From positions 124,001-188,000 of the forward strand of contig NZ_FOMK01000004.1 of the NCBI RefSeq assembly GCF_900112615.1: a DNA stretch of 64,000 nucleotides. The letters run 5' to 3'. This document shows, one piece after another, positions 34,872 through 44,505 of this stretch. The translations under genes and the position numbers were made by a program. How positions within the stretch are numbered: the first letter of the stretch is position 1; the number at the start of each line of letters is the position of its first letter. The DNA is from Chitinophaga sp. CF118 (GTDB lineage Bacteria; Bacteroidota; Bacteroidia; Chitinophagales; Chitinophagaceae). Below the pieces are notes generated by a model that was not told the origin of the DNA, did not search any database, and was given only the letters and a program-made list of their open reading frames with translations.

Positions 34872-37800
34872 TTAAAAATCAACGGCTACACTGGCAGAGT
34901 AAAGTCTTGTTAACGGATAACGGCCTGCATCAACGCCAATGAGCTGGCTGTTCAGCTGTACCTCTTTCCCCATGTAAGCACCTACTTCAGGATCATACCC
35001 TTTGTATTTAGTGAAAGTGGCAAGGTTCTGTACGCCTGCTGTAAGGCGCACTGCCTTTATAACCGATTGTTGCCGAAGCAGGGAACGTGGAATATTATAG
35101 CCCAGCTGTACATTCTTGATTCTTATATAAGAGCCATCTTCCACGAAAAGATTCGTGAAACGGTTACCATTTCCGTTCACATCATTACCTACCAGACGAG
35201 GTACACTGGTACCCGGATTCTGCAATGTGCCATCTGCTGATACGCGGGCATAATCGAATGATTCTGCCAACAGATTCCTGCCCAGGTTGATATTATTTGG
35301 ATTGGTATTTTCAAAACGCAGGTAATTGTAGATCTCATTACCCTGTGCTGCAGTTACAAGTATATTCAGATCAAATCCTTTATAGGAAAATGTATTGGTA
35401 AAGCCGAAAGTCAGTTTAGGCCAGGGATTTCCGATGAAGGTCTGATCTCTTGAATCAATAATTTTATCTCCATTCTGGTCTTTGTATTTAATATCACCAA
35501 CCCATACGCCGCCATCTTTTGTTACAGGAAGCCGGCTGCCATCTGCTTGTGCAGGGATAGCACTGTTGTTAATTTCATCAACTGACTTAAAGATGCCTTC
35601 GGCAGTATATCCGTAGAACTGCCATGGGGCATCTCCGATAGATGAACGGGAAGTGAAGTTATTCATGTACCATGCAGACCTTGACAGGAATGCTGCATCT
35701 GAATAAAACTTAGTGATCTTTGTTTTAAATGCGGAAACATTAAAATTAGTTCTCCAGGTAAAACCGTTGAGGTTATTAATATTTACCGTATTCAGGGTAA
35801 GACCGAAGCCTTTATTCTGCATGGCTCCAATATTCACAGTAGGAGCATTGATGGCGCCTTCTCCCTGTGTACCCATGTAAGCAGGCAGTGGGTTAGGCAT
35901 TAACAGGTTATTCGTTTTTTTGATGTAGAAATCACCTTCCAGCTGAATCCTGTCTTTCAATACACTCAGGTTAAACCCGATGTTTTTTGTTTCTGTTGAC
36001 TCCCATTGAAGATTTGCATTTCCATATTGACCGGTACGAAAACCAGCTCCCCAGGCTGTTGTAACTGCATTTAATGCAGAATACTGCGCCCCGCCGCTAC
36101 CGTTATTACCTGTAGTACCATATTCTGCACGTATCTTCAACTCATTAATAAAAGGTATCTGTTTCATAAATGACTCTTCGGAGATCCTCCAGGCACCAGA
36201 TACTGATGGGAAAAATCCCCACCTGTTATCAACCCCAAAATTGGATGAACCATCCGTTCTGCCAGCCACTTGAAGAATATATTTGTTGTTGTACGTATAA
36301 TTCACACGTCCCAGGTATGATTCCAGAGCTCCTGAACTTTTGTAACTGCCGGTAGTTTGTCCTAGTGCATCACCGAGGTTCAGTGATTGAATATCATTGC
36401 TGGCGAACCCGGTTCTCATTGCGGAAAATCCCTGAGAATTCCAGGACTGTGCCTCATGGCTGATCATCACGCCAATGCTATGCTTTCCTAAATCCTTATT
36501 GTATTGTAATAATTCGTTGAGGTTCCAGTAGAAATTTCTGTTGTTGTTGATACTTAAACTTGCCTTTTCATTAACATTATAACCCAATTGGTAAGTAGGG
36601 ATAAATTTGGCGCCATCTGCATATTCAAAATTACCATTGAAGCTGGTACGGAATATCAGGCCTTTTATGATACCAATTTCGGCAGAGGCTCCACCCAGAC
36701 CACCGGTCTTTTTATAATTGTTGCTCACAAGATTGGCAATAGCTACAGGATTAAGTGGTGCATACTTTGCATTGCCGCCAAATTCATTCACTGTTGCACC
36801 TCCCCAGCTGCCGTCAGGATTTTTTACCGGGATATTTGGAGCCAGGTTGATGGCATTCCTTATCACATCTTCACTTGTAGCTGCCAGTTTTTCTTTGGTC
36901 TGGTAAAAATTAAGAGAGGTACTCAGTTTCAACCATTTAAATGCCTGGTTATCCAGATTAAGACGGAAAGAGTATCTGTTAAAATCAGATCCTATAGCAA
37001 CACCATCCTGCTTGAAATATTCGCCAGACATATAATACGTGGTATTAGTGGCTCCACCACTTACAGTAACCTGGTGTTTCTGCAAAGCTGCAGTTTTGAA
37101 CAGGGCTTTCTGCCAGTTGGTACCTTTGCCCAGCACACTGGGATTTTTAAACTCAGCTGTTGGAGTACGATCCAGTTGCTCAGCAATTTCGTTACTCATT
37201 TGTGCAAACTGGCGGAGGTCCATCACAGGCAATCCTTTCGGTTCATCCTGCAAAGAGTATAAATAGTTGTACCCCAGTTTTACCTGCCCGGGTTTACCCC
37301 GTTTGGTTGTTACCAGCACCACACCATTAGTGGCGCGGGAACCATATATAGCTGTAGCAGAAGGCCCCTGCAGGATTTCCATTGATTCCATATCGGAAGG
37401 ATTAATCCCTGCCAGTGGATTAACAGAACTGGTAGCCCCGTAAGCAACAGTGGAAGGCTGTATTTGTACCCCATCTATAACATACAGCGGCTCATTGGTT
37501 CCGTTCAGTGTATTAATACCCCGTATGCTGACTGAAAGTCCGCCGCCGGGTTGTCCTGAATTCTGAGTTACATATACCCCTGCTGCCCTGCCCTGCAATG
37601 CCTGGTCGAGGGTAGTATTTATGGTTTTGTTTATATCGGCAGATGAAATGGATACCTGCGCACTGCTTTGATCCGTTTTTTTCATTTTTCCGTATCCAAC
37701 TACCACTACATCATTTAAGGTGCGGGGATCCTGGTCCAGACTAATACTCATTGTACTGCCTGAACCGGCTTTTTGTTGTTTTGATACAAAACCAAGGGAG

Positions 37801-38060
37801 GAAATGGTGATTACCTGACCAGGTGCTACAGTAATGGTAAAGTTTCCTTTATCATCGGTGGCGGTAATGGACTTTGTCCCTTTAATAGTGACAGATGCAC
37901 CGGGAATTCCTAAACCTGTTTCCTGGGAGGTGACTGTACCGGTAACTTTTCGTAGCTCACCGGGAAGGTTCTGCCCTTTTGCGGGCATCATTAATGCACA
38001 TACAGAAATCATCAACCATACGATTAGGTATGATGATCCAGTAATACTGGCTCGTTTCAT
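34872..38060 (-). CDS. SusC/RagA-family TonB-linked outer-membrane transporter (PUL1)
   Basis: A 1062-residue transporter. Signal peptide; carboxypeptidase-D-like domain (about 38-115, TGTVTSQETGLGIPGASVTIKG); plug (about 120-235, VVVVGYGKMKKTDQSSA, LYVIDGVQI, IYGSRATNGVVLVTTKRG); then the 22-strand barrel ending with an aromatic (VAVDF). It imports oligosaccharides with SusD. The promoter region between it and the sensor gene is 191 bases and contains a TATCTTTA box (minus strand, 38144-38137) and a small hairpin near 38150-38170. Confidence 0.96.
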   Translation of the reverse strand: MKRASITGSSYLIVWLMISVCALMMPAKGQNLPGELRKVTGTVTSQETGLGIPGASVTIKGTKSITATDDKGNFTITVAPGQVITISSLGFVSKQQKAGSGSTMSISLDQDPRTLNDVVVVGYGKMKKTDQSSAQVSISSADINKTINTTLDQALQGRAAGVYVTQNSGQPGGGLSVSIRGINTLNGTNEPLYVIDGVQIQPSTVAYGATSSVNPLAGINPSDMESMEILQGPSATAIYGSRATNGVVLVTTKRGKPGQVKLGYNYLYSLQDEPKGLPVMDLRQFAQMSNEIAEQLDRTPTAEFKNPSVLGKGTNWQKALFKTAALQKHQVTVSGGATNTTYYMSGEYFKQDGVAIGSDFNRYSFRLNLDNQAFKWLKLSTSLNFYQTKEKLAATSEDVIRNAINLAPNIPVKNPDGSWGGATVNEFGGNAKYAPLNPVAIANLVSNNYKKTGGLGGASAEIGIIKGLIFRTSFNGNFEYADGAKFIPTYQLGYNVNEKASLSINNNRNFYWNLNELLQYNKDLGKHSIGVMISHEAQSWNSQGFSAMRTGFASNDIQSLNLGDALGQTTGSYKSSGALESYLGRVNYTYNNKYILQVAGRTDGSSNFGVDNRWGFFPSVSGAWRISEESFMKQIPFINELKIRAEYGTTGNNGSGGAQYSALNAVTTAWGAGFRTGQYGNANLQWESTETKNIGFNLSVLKDRIQLEGDFYIKKTNNLLMPNPLPAYMGTQGEGAINAPTVNIGAMQNKGFGLTLNTVNINNLNGFTWRTNFNVSAFKTKITKFYSDAAFLSRSAWYMNNFTSRSSIGDAPWQFYGYTAEGIFKSVDEINNSAIPAQADGSRLPVTKDGGVWVGDIKYKDQNGDKIIDSRDQTFIGNPWPKLTFGFTNTFSYKGFDLNILVTAAQGNEIYNYLRFENTNPNNINLGRNLLAESFDYARVSADGTLQNPGTSVPRLVGNDVNGNGNRFTNLFVEDGSYIRIKNVQLGYNIPRSLLRQQSVIKAVRLTAGVQNLATFTKYKGYDPEVGAYMGKEVQLNSQLIGVDAGRYPLTRLYSASVAVDF

Positions 38061-38136
38061 AGCGTGGAGGAATTAAGTGATTTTGGCTTGTTAATTCATT
38101 TGTTCATTGTTGGGTACCCCATTCATAACGTCGAAG

Positions 38137-38144
38137 TAAAGATA
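38137..38144 (-). promoter_or_regulatory. Possible -7 element of the PUL1 operon
   Basis: The minus strand reads TATCTTTA, one mismatch from TAnnTTTG, 76 bases before the SusC start. No -33 element is evident, as expected if the sensor/regulator activates it. Confidence 0.3.
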
Positions 38145-38251
38145 TCTTTCTCCTTTTAGTAAGGAGTAGCCAGGATGTTTATAATTCAAGTCAAAATGTT
38201 ACAACAGGGGTATCAAATGTATACGAAGAGGGGTATCTTCTGTTGCATGAC

Positions 38252-41200
38252 TCATTTACGCATAGCGGCCATATAAGAAGAAGGTAGTACATTATAGGCC
38301 ATTTTAAAATACCGGGCAAAGTATTTGGGGTTATTGAACCCCACCTCGTAAGCTACCTCGGTAATATTCATTCCTGTTTTTGTAAGCAGTTCTGCAGCTC
38401 GCTGCAATCGCATGGCGCGTATAAATTCAATAGGTGTTTTCCCGGTAAGGGCAAAAATGCGCCTGTAAACCGATACCCGGTTCATACAAAGTTCCCGGCT
38501 CAGTTCTTCTACTGAAAAAGAGGCATTTGAAAGGTTTTTCACTACTATATCCTGTACCTTTTGCATGAATTTTTCATCCGGGGTGGGTACATGGACAATA
38601 TTATTATCTGATTCTGGTTGACCAATTACATATTTTACCGGTGCCTGGCTGGCGAGTATATTTCGTACCCTTGACAGCATGATCTCAAAACTGAAAGGTT
38701 TGATCATATAGTCGGCGGCCCCTGTTTCCAGTCCCCTCAATTGCTGTTCCTCTCCTGCCATAGCAGTTAATAATATTACCGGTATTTGCCGGGTACGGGT
38801 ATCCTGCTTTATTTTCCTGCAGAGTGAAATGCCATCTGACCCCGGCATATTGATATCACTTACCACCAGGTCGGGGTGTGCAGACAGGGTTTTCTGCCAT
38901 CCGGAAATCCCATCTTCTGCCTCTATAATGTTATAAAATGCTTTCAGGTTCTCTTTCAGGTAAAAACGGAAATCTTCATTATCTTCTACCAGCAACACCG
39001 TTTGTTCCTTTTTGACACTGGAAGAGGGTTCTATTTCACTAACTGTTGCCTCCGGTAAAGATTCCGCTATATTGAAGGGTAATAATTCAAATGGCAGGCG
39101 GACTATAAAACTGCTTCCTTTATTTACTTCACTCTCTACTGTGATAGTTCCATTACACAACTTCACAAATTCTTTCGTAATAGCCAGACCTATACCGCTT
39201 CCCTGGTTTACAAAACCAGCAGAGACATCACTCTGGAAAAACTGTTCAAAAATCTTATCCTGCCTTTCTGCAGGTATACCAATGCCGGTATCTATCACCT
39301 TTATTTCCAGCCAGGTTTTATCTGCCGTTTCCGTCACATCCGCAACTACAGTAACGAAGCCTCCTCCCGGCGTGAATTTGAATGCATTGGACAAAAGATT
39401 AAACAGGATACGCTGTATCTTGTCATGGTCAAAAAGGGTATTTAACTGATCGCAACTGGCATTGAAAGAAAAAGCTACCTGCTTTCTTTCTGCGAGATCA
39501 GTAAAAGAACAGGCTACCTCCTTAACAAAACCCAACACATCTCCTGCCGTAAGGTGCAGTTTCAGTTCATGCATTTCCATTTTCCTGAAGTCCATCAGTT
39601 GGTTGACGAGGTTCAGCAATCTTTTTGCATTACGATGGATCAGATGTAGTTTATGCTTGTTATGATTATCCTTTTCGTGTTGAATGATCTCCTCCAGTGG
39701 CGCCAGTATGAGTGATACCGGCGTTCTGAATTCATGGCTAAGGTTGGTAAAGAGTTTTATCTTCATCATATCAAGCTCATGCAGCCTGTGTGCCTCATTA
39801 CGTTCCTGTTGCAGTGCAAAGCGGCTATGAGCCCGCAATAATACCATCCTTCGTAAAAAGTATAGTGTTATAATCCCCAACAGCACATATATAATATAAG
39901 CCAGCGTCGTTTTCCAGAAGGGCGGTAAGATCCTGATTTGCAGAGAAATATCTTTATTATTCCATAACCCTTCTTCATTAGCAACCTTCAGGCGTAAAGT
40001 GTATTTCCCCGGATTGATATTGGTATAAGTAATCCGTTTTGTTTCACCATCTGCTATTACCCATTCTTTATTAAAGCCTTCCAGTTTATAAGCGTATTTA
40101 TTCTTGCCGGCATTTATGAAATTTAATGCGGCAAAGTCTATAGAAAAATCATTTTCATTATACCTGAGCACAATTTCTTTAGTTTCTGGTAATGAGGCCT
40201 TCAGGATCTCGTGGCCATTCAACCGCTCATTTACGGTTATTGGTCTGTTAAATAAAAGGAGGTTGGTAAAAACAAGGGAGGGATCATTTTTATTCTGCCC
40301 GATCTCTGCCGGATCAAAAATATTAAATCCATCGGCCCCACCAAAAACCAGCTCACCGGATCTTAATTTTAAAGCTGCATTCACATTAAATACCTTTCCC
40401 TGCAATCCGTCTTTATCATCATAGTTTCTGCAACTGATACCGATGTCGTCTTTATTCCGGAGAACAGTGATTTTACTGAGGCCATTGGAAGTGCTGGTCC
40501 AGATGTGCCCGTCATCATCTTCCAGGATGCTGATGATGTTATTGTCGGGCAATCCATCTTCCATACGAAAGGATCTGAACATTTGGGTATGCGGATCAAA
40601 AACATTCAATCCGTCTCTTGTACCTACCCACATATTTCCATTACGATCGGATAATAATGAACTGACATTATCATTACTCAACTGGTGAGTTGTACTCAGG
40701 TAATGTATAAAAATGCCCTTGGATTTGTCGAGCACATCAATGCCATAGGCAGTGCCTATCCACAAATCTCCTTTCCCATCTTCTGCCATAGATGAAATAT
40801 AGTTGGAGTGAACAGAATTAGGGAGGTCTACGTTGTTGTGATAGAAAATTCCGTTGGCGGCATCATACCTGTCCAATCCTCCGCCCAGTGTACCTATCCA
40901 GAAATTATTACGTTGATCTTTATATATTTTCCAAACGGTTTTGTTACCAAGACTGTTAGGATCTTTTTCATTGTGCCGGTAATGTGTAAATTGTCCTTTA
41001 CTATAATAATCCATATCTCCGAAATAGTAACCAATCCAGAGGTTATCCTCAGCATCAACATACAGGCTGATGATCACTTCTCTGCTGATACTGTTATCGT
41101 TGCCAGGTTGATGGATTAACCGGGTAAATGTATTTGCCGTACGGTCAAAATAGATGAGTCCTGCCCCATTTGTACCAACCCAAAGATTTCCTTTCCTGTC

Positions 41201-42295
41201 TTCTGCAAAACAATTTACATCATTGTAACCCAGGCTCCGGTTGTCTGTACTTTTATGTTCATACAGCCGGAACTTTGTCATATTCTCCGCATAATAACTG
41301 ATCCCTCTCCTATATGTACCACTCCAGATGATACCCAGATTATCTTTATACAGTGCATATATGGCGTTTTCAGCAACACTTTTTGTATCGCCTTCTCTGT
41401 TCATGAGGAACCGGGAACTGAAGTCATTTTTATTGATCACATTTATACCTCCATGATCCGTGCCTATCCATATTGCCCCATTATCATCCTGAACGATACT
41501 GTTGACAAGGTCATTATTCATAATGCCATTCCTGCTGGATAACTGTTTTACTATATTTCCGGCGGGGGAGAGATATAATACGCCGAAATCACTGCCGGGC
41601 ATATATATCCAGAGTTCATCCTGCATATCCACAAAAAGCCGGAGCGCTAAAGATGATTTATCAATATAGCTGGTCAATTGATCTGTGTGATAAATGATTT
41701 TATCCGAACGTGTATCCAGCATGTCAATGCTCCCATTGGTATATAAAATCACCAGCCTGTTGCCCGAAGCTGCAGCAATGGATGCAATGTTTTTAGCACT
41801 TTTGCTTTTTGTTACTTTCTCAAGACTATCTATCCTGTATAAACCGGAGTCAGCATATGCTACCCACCAGGAATTGCTTATCTTCTCAATGGAAATTACT
41901 CCGTAACCGGGCATACCTTTCCTTTTCAACCACGTAACAGCATTGGAGAACCGTTCTTTCACAGGATCATAAATATTATCTCCCTGCCGGGTCTTTACAT
42001 ATAATTTATTACCCGGAGCGGGATAGATACCGTAAATATAATCGTCAGCCAGGAAGTTAGAATCTCCCTGATTATGACGGAATACTTTAAAACTGTTTCC
42101 ATCATAACGGTTCAGACCGCTCATTGTACCAAACCACATAAAGCCCCTGACATCTTTGTAGATGCAGTTCACCTGATTATTAGACAGCCCGTTATGAATA
42201 TTCAATGCAGAAAACTGCTGTGCATGAGCATAGGATAGCACAACTAATAACAGTGGAAGCAGGCATTTTTTCTGTAACATGGAATTGCGAATCAA
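38252..42295 (-). CDS. Hybrid two-component system sensor/regulator with AraC output (PUL1)
   Basis: A 1347-residue one-protein system. Signal peptide; Reg_prop propellers (about 25-690, repeats such as IWIGTDHGGIN, FWIGTLGGGLD, MWVGTRDGLN); Y_Y_Y domain (about 720-790); one membrane helix; HisKA NLSHEFRTPVSL (H854); HATPase_c (NLLSNAFKFT, DTGIGIP, GSGIGLA); one receiver (D1147 in VVSDINMP); and an AraC helix-turn-helix (about 1240-1347, ending near VGFNNPKYFARYFK). It senses an oligosaccharide in the periplasm and activates the adjacent SusC operon. ATG at 42295 is used; the ATG at 42280 is an equal option. Compare the sensor at 17315, which has two receivers and no AraC domain. Confidence 0.95.
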   Translation of the reverse strand: MIRNSMLQKKCLLPLLLVVLSYAHAQQFSALNIHNGLSNNQVNCIYKDVRGFMWFGTMSGLNRYDGNSFKVFRHNQGDSNFLADDYIYGIYPAPGNKLYVKTRQGDNIYDPVKERFSNAVTWLKRKGMPGYGVISIEKISNSWWVAYADSGLYRIDSLEKVTKSKSAKNIASIAAASGNRLVILYTNGSIDMLDTRSDKIIYHTDQLTSYIDKSSLALRLFVDMQDELWIYMPGSDFGVLYLSPAGNIVKQLSSRNGIMNNDLVNSIVQDDNGAIWIGTDHGGINVINKNDFSSRFLMNREGDTKSVAENAIYALYKDNLGIIWSGTYRRGISYYAENMTKFRLYEHKSTDNRSLGYNDVNCFAEDRKGNLWVGTNGAGLIYFDRTANTFTRLIHQPGNDNSISREVIISLYVDAEDNLWIGYYFGDMDYYSKGQFTHYRHNEKDPNSLGNKTVWKIYKDQRNNFWIGTLGGGLDRYDAANGIFYHNNVDLPNSVHSNYISSMAEDGKGDLWIGTAYGIDVLDKSKGIFIHYLSTTHQLSNDNVSSLLSDRNGNMWVGTRDGLNVFDPHTQMFRSFRMEDGLPDNNIISILEDDDGHIWTSTSNGLSKITVLRNKDDIGISCRNYDDKDGLQGKVFNVNAALKLRSGELVFGGADGFNIFDPAEIGQNKNDPSLVFTNLLLFNRPITVNERLNGHEILKASLPETKEIVLRYNENDFSIDFAALNFINAGKNKYAYKLEGFNKEWVIADGETKRITYTNINPGKYTLRLKVANEEGLWNNKDISLQIRILPPFWKTTLAYIIYVLLGIITLYFLRRMVLLRAHSRFALQQERNEAHRLHELDMMKIKLFTNLSHEFRTPVSLILAPLEEIIQHEKDNHNKHKLHLIHRNAKRLLNLVNQLMDFRKMEMHELKLHLTAGDVLGFVKEVACSFTDLAERKQVAFSFNASCDQLNTLFDHDKIQRILFNLLSNAFKFTPGGGFVTVVADVTETADKTWLEIKVIDTGIGIPAERQDKIFEQFFQSDVSAGFVNQGSGIGLAITKEFVKLCNGTITVESEVNKGSSFIVRLPFELLPFNIAESLPEATVSEIEPSSSVKKEQTVLLVEDNEDFRFYLKENLKAFYNIIEAEDGISGWQKTLSAHPDLVVSDINMPGSDGISLCRKIKQDTRTRQIPVILLTAMAGEEQQLRGLETGAADYMIKPFSFEIMLSRVRNILASQAPVKYVIGQPESDNNIVHVPTPDEKFMQKVQDIVVKNLSNASFSVEELSRELCMNRVSVYRRIFALTGKTPIEFIRAMRLQRAAELLTKTGMNITEVAYEVGFNNPKYFARYFKMAYNVLPSSYMAAMRK

Positions 42296-42426
42296 TGCTA
42301 AGTTATAATAGTAAATATAATGTTTTAGGGATAATACCAGTTATTACAGAACGAATGAATATATAGGTAATTATCTGGCTTTAATATAAGATTAATTTCC
42401 ATGAAAGTATTTTGATTAACATGCGC

Positions 42427-43119
42427 TTAACTGTATCTGTCATTCCTCCAGGGATAAGCCGTATTTGAATACCCCCGTTCTTCCCAGAAGCCTAATTTGT
42501 TTTTTGACAGAAATTCTATCCGCCTGATCCATTTTGATCCTTTCCAGGCATATAACTGAGGAGTGATCATTCTTACCGGTCCACCATGATCCTGTGGCAA
42601 AGGTTGTCCGTCTACAGCATGCACCAGCAGCACATCTGGCTTCAATGCTTCTTCCAGAGAAACATTGGTGGTGTAATCATCATAACCATAACACATAATA
42701 TGCGTGGCGGTATCTTTCGGCTGAGCCAATGCTGCCAGATCCAGGAGCCGCACTCCTTTCCAGTTCATATCAAGCTTTGACCAGGTGGTAACGCAGTGAA
42801 AATCGGAAGTATCTTCAGTTTGTGGCAAGGCCAGAAAATCCTGCCAGGTAAGTTCTACCGGGTGCTCTACTTCTCCATCAATAACCAGTCGCCATTCTTC
42901 CAGGGAAATCTCCGGAAGAATCCCCAGATCCAGAACAGGCCACTTTTTGGTGATGGTTTGCCCGACCGGCACCTGCGGCATTCCATGACGATTAGGGTTT
43001 CCTTTCCCCATTGGTTTATTGTCCGAAACAGAAGGCGTAAGGCTCATCTTATCCTCAAAACGGGCTTTGAGTTTCATTCTGGCATCTACAACCCTGTTTA
43101 ATTTTTCTGATCCTTCCAT
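42427..43119 (-). CDS. Sulfite-oxidase-like molybdopterin oxidoreductase
   Basis: A 230-residue protein of the COG2041 (YedY/sulfite oxidase) group. The fold is visible from SLEEWRLVIDGEVEHPVELTW; FHCVTTWSKLDMNWKGVRL carries the molybdenum-coordinating Cys; and GGPVRMITPQLYAWKGSKWI plus GFWEERGYSNTAYPW are typical of the short cytoplasmic branch. There is no Tat signal and no dimerisation domain. The physiological substrate is unknown. It is followed, upstream in transcription, by a DUF5655-like gene 21 bases away on the same strand. Confidence 0.88.
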   Translation of the reverse strand: MEGSEKLNRVVDARMKLKARFEDKMSLTPSVSDNKPMGKGNPNRHGMPQVPVGQTITKKWPVLDLGILPEISLEEWRLVIDGEVEHPVELTWQDFLALPQTEDTSDFHCVTTWSKLDMNWKGVRLLDLAALAQPKDTATHIMCYGYDDYTTNVSLEEALKPDVLLVHAVDGQPLPQDHGGPVRMITPQLYAWKGSKWIRRIEFLSKNKLGFWEERGYSNTAYPWRNDRYS

Positions 43120-43139
43120 AATTGTAAGTTTAATTAAAG

Positions 43140-43562
43140 TTATGCAGAATGACTGCCTTTATATGCCATTAACATAAATCCATTCACCTCTTCATTCAGA
43201 TCTTCCTTGTGCTGCATCCGAAAATGATGATTATACTGAGACGTTCCCGGCACCTGTGCTATTTTATGAAAACAAAGATTATCATTGAACGGTTTATTAA
43301 ATGGAAATACAACATCTACAAAATCCTTACCCAATTTTGTGACATAAGCAATACGTGTTGTAGCCGCAAAAGCAATCATCGATTTTGTAGGATGGACTGT
43401 TACATTGCCCAATAGCTGGTAACTGGTTACAAAATGCCAGAACAGGGAAAGTGTATGTTCGGATTTGCCATTAAGGAAATCTGATAAGACTTTATCTCCG
43501 CATGAATGCACCTGGTTGTTATTGACAAATTGCTGCTGACAAAAAGGACATACCCACATCAT
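43140..43562 (-). CDS. DUF5655-like protein with N-terminal zinc-ribbon motif
   Basis: A 140-residue protein. It starts MMWVCPFCQQQFVNNNQVHSC, giving CxxC...HxC zinc-finger residues; the rest (LSDFLNGKSEHTLSLFWHFV, HPTKSMIAFAATTRIAYV) matches the DUF5655 pattern, a small fold found alone or with nucleases and often in transport or DNA-binding contexts. The frame extends to 43628, but the double ATG at 43562/43559 precedes the zinc motif and is the natural start. Probably co-transcribed with the sulfite-oxidase-like gene. Function unknown. Confidence 0.75.
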   Translation of the reverse strand: MMWVCPFCQQQFVNNNQVHSCGDKVLSDFLNGKSEHTLSLFWHFVTSYQLLGNVTVHPTKSMIAFAATTRIAYVTKLGKDFVDVVFPFNKPFNDNLCFHKIAQVPGTSQYNHHFRMQHKEDLNEEVNGFMLMAYKGSHSA

Positions 43563-43628
43563 TGAAAATTTGTCAAAAGATACTTTATTCCTACAGTAAA
43601 ATGTACAAGAATTACCTCTATACGTCAA

Positions 43629-43659
43629 TTGTCATTACTCCTCATTCACTCTAATTTTG
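43629..43659 (+). promoter_or_regulatory. Promoter of the alpha/beta-hydrolase gene
   Basis: TTG (43629-43631), a 20-base spacer and TAATTTTG (43652-43659), a good Bacteroidota promoter. The ATG is 31 bases downstream. Confidence 0.6.
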
Positions 43660-43690
43660 TATCGTAACAAACTATAAACCCATTCATCCA

Positions 43691-44440
43691 ATGAGAAGAT
43701 TTATTTTTTCTTTCATCGTAATGCTAACAGCAAATGTAACATTTGCACAACAGGCAAAGAATATTGTACTCGTTCACGGAGCCTTTGCCGACGGATCCGG
43801 CTGGGAAGGCGTATACAATATCCTTAGCCACAAAGGTTACAACGTTACCATTGTACAGAACCCTCTCTCCTCTCTGGAAGATGATGTAGCAGCGGTAAAC
43901 CTTGTGCTGGACAAACAAGACGGCCCAACCGTACTTGTAGGACACTCCTGGGGTGGCGCTGTTATCTCTGAAGCGGGAATTTCACCCAAAGTGGTAAGCC
44001 TGGTATATGTAGCAGCATTTCAGCCAGATGCGGGAGAATCTGCCCTTTCCTGGGCCCAATCTGCTCCGGCAGCACCAGAAAACGGGATTCTTGCTCCGGA
44101 TCCAGCAGGCTTTGTGTATTACGACAAAGCAAAATTCCATGCAGGCTTCTGTGCCGATGTAAGCAAAGAAAAGGCCGCCTTTATGTACGCATCCCAGGGA
44201 GCTTTTAGCGCAAAAGGATTCGGTACGCCTTTATCCCATGCAGCCTGGAAAACGAAACCTTCCTGGGGTATCGTAGCCACTGCGGATAAGAGTATCAATC
44301 CGGACATAGAGCGTAACATGTACAAACGTTCCAAAACTACCATCACAGAACTCAATGGCAGCCATGTGATCTTCATGTCCAAACCCAAAGAAGTAGCAGC
44401 CATAATCGAAGCTGCCGCAAAGGGTACTGACAAAAAGTAG
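43691..44440 (+). CDS. Exported alpha/beta hydrolase
   Basis: A 249-residue protein with a signal peptide (MRRFIFSFIVMLTANVTFAQ). The hydrolase fold begins NIVLVHGAFADGSGWEGV; the nucleophile elbow is VGHSWGGAV; the catalytic His is in ELNGSHVIFMSKP, and the acid is probably the Asp in WGIVATADKSINPD. It resembles the short esterase/hydroxynitrile-lyase-like group found in many soil bacteria, with substrate unknown. Monocistronic. Confidence 0.9.
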   Translation: MRRFIFSFIVMLTANVTFAQQAKNIVLVHGAFADGSGWEGVYNILSHKGYNVTIVQNPLSSLEDDVAAVNLVLDKQDGPTVLVGHSWGGAVISEAGISPKVVSLVYVAAFQPDAGESALSWAQSAPAAPENGILAPDPAGFVYYDKAKFHAGFCADVSKEKAAFMYASQGAFSAKGFGTPLSHAAWKTKPSWGIVATADKSINPDIERNMYKRSKTTITELNGSHVIFMSKPKEVAAIIEAAAKGTDKK

Positions 44441-44505
44441 CCTCTTTAAGGGCATTTTGACGCAAAATACTTACGGCATGGCTATTGAGCATATGCAAGC
44501 AAAAA

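Noticed and set aside
36588-37262. 224-codon open frame on the plus strand inside PUL1 SusC
   Set aside because: Antisense shadow of the SusC plug and barrel; no recognisable protein.
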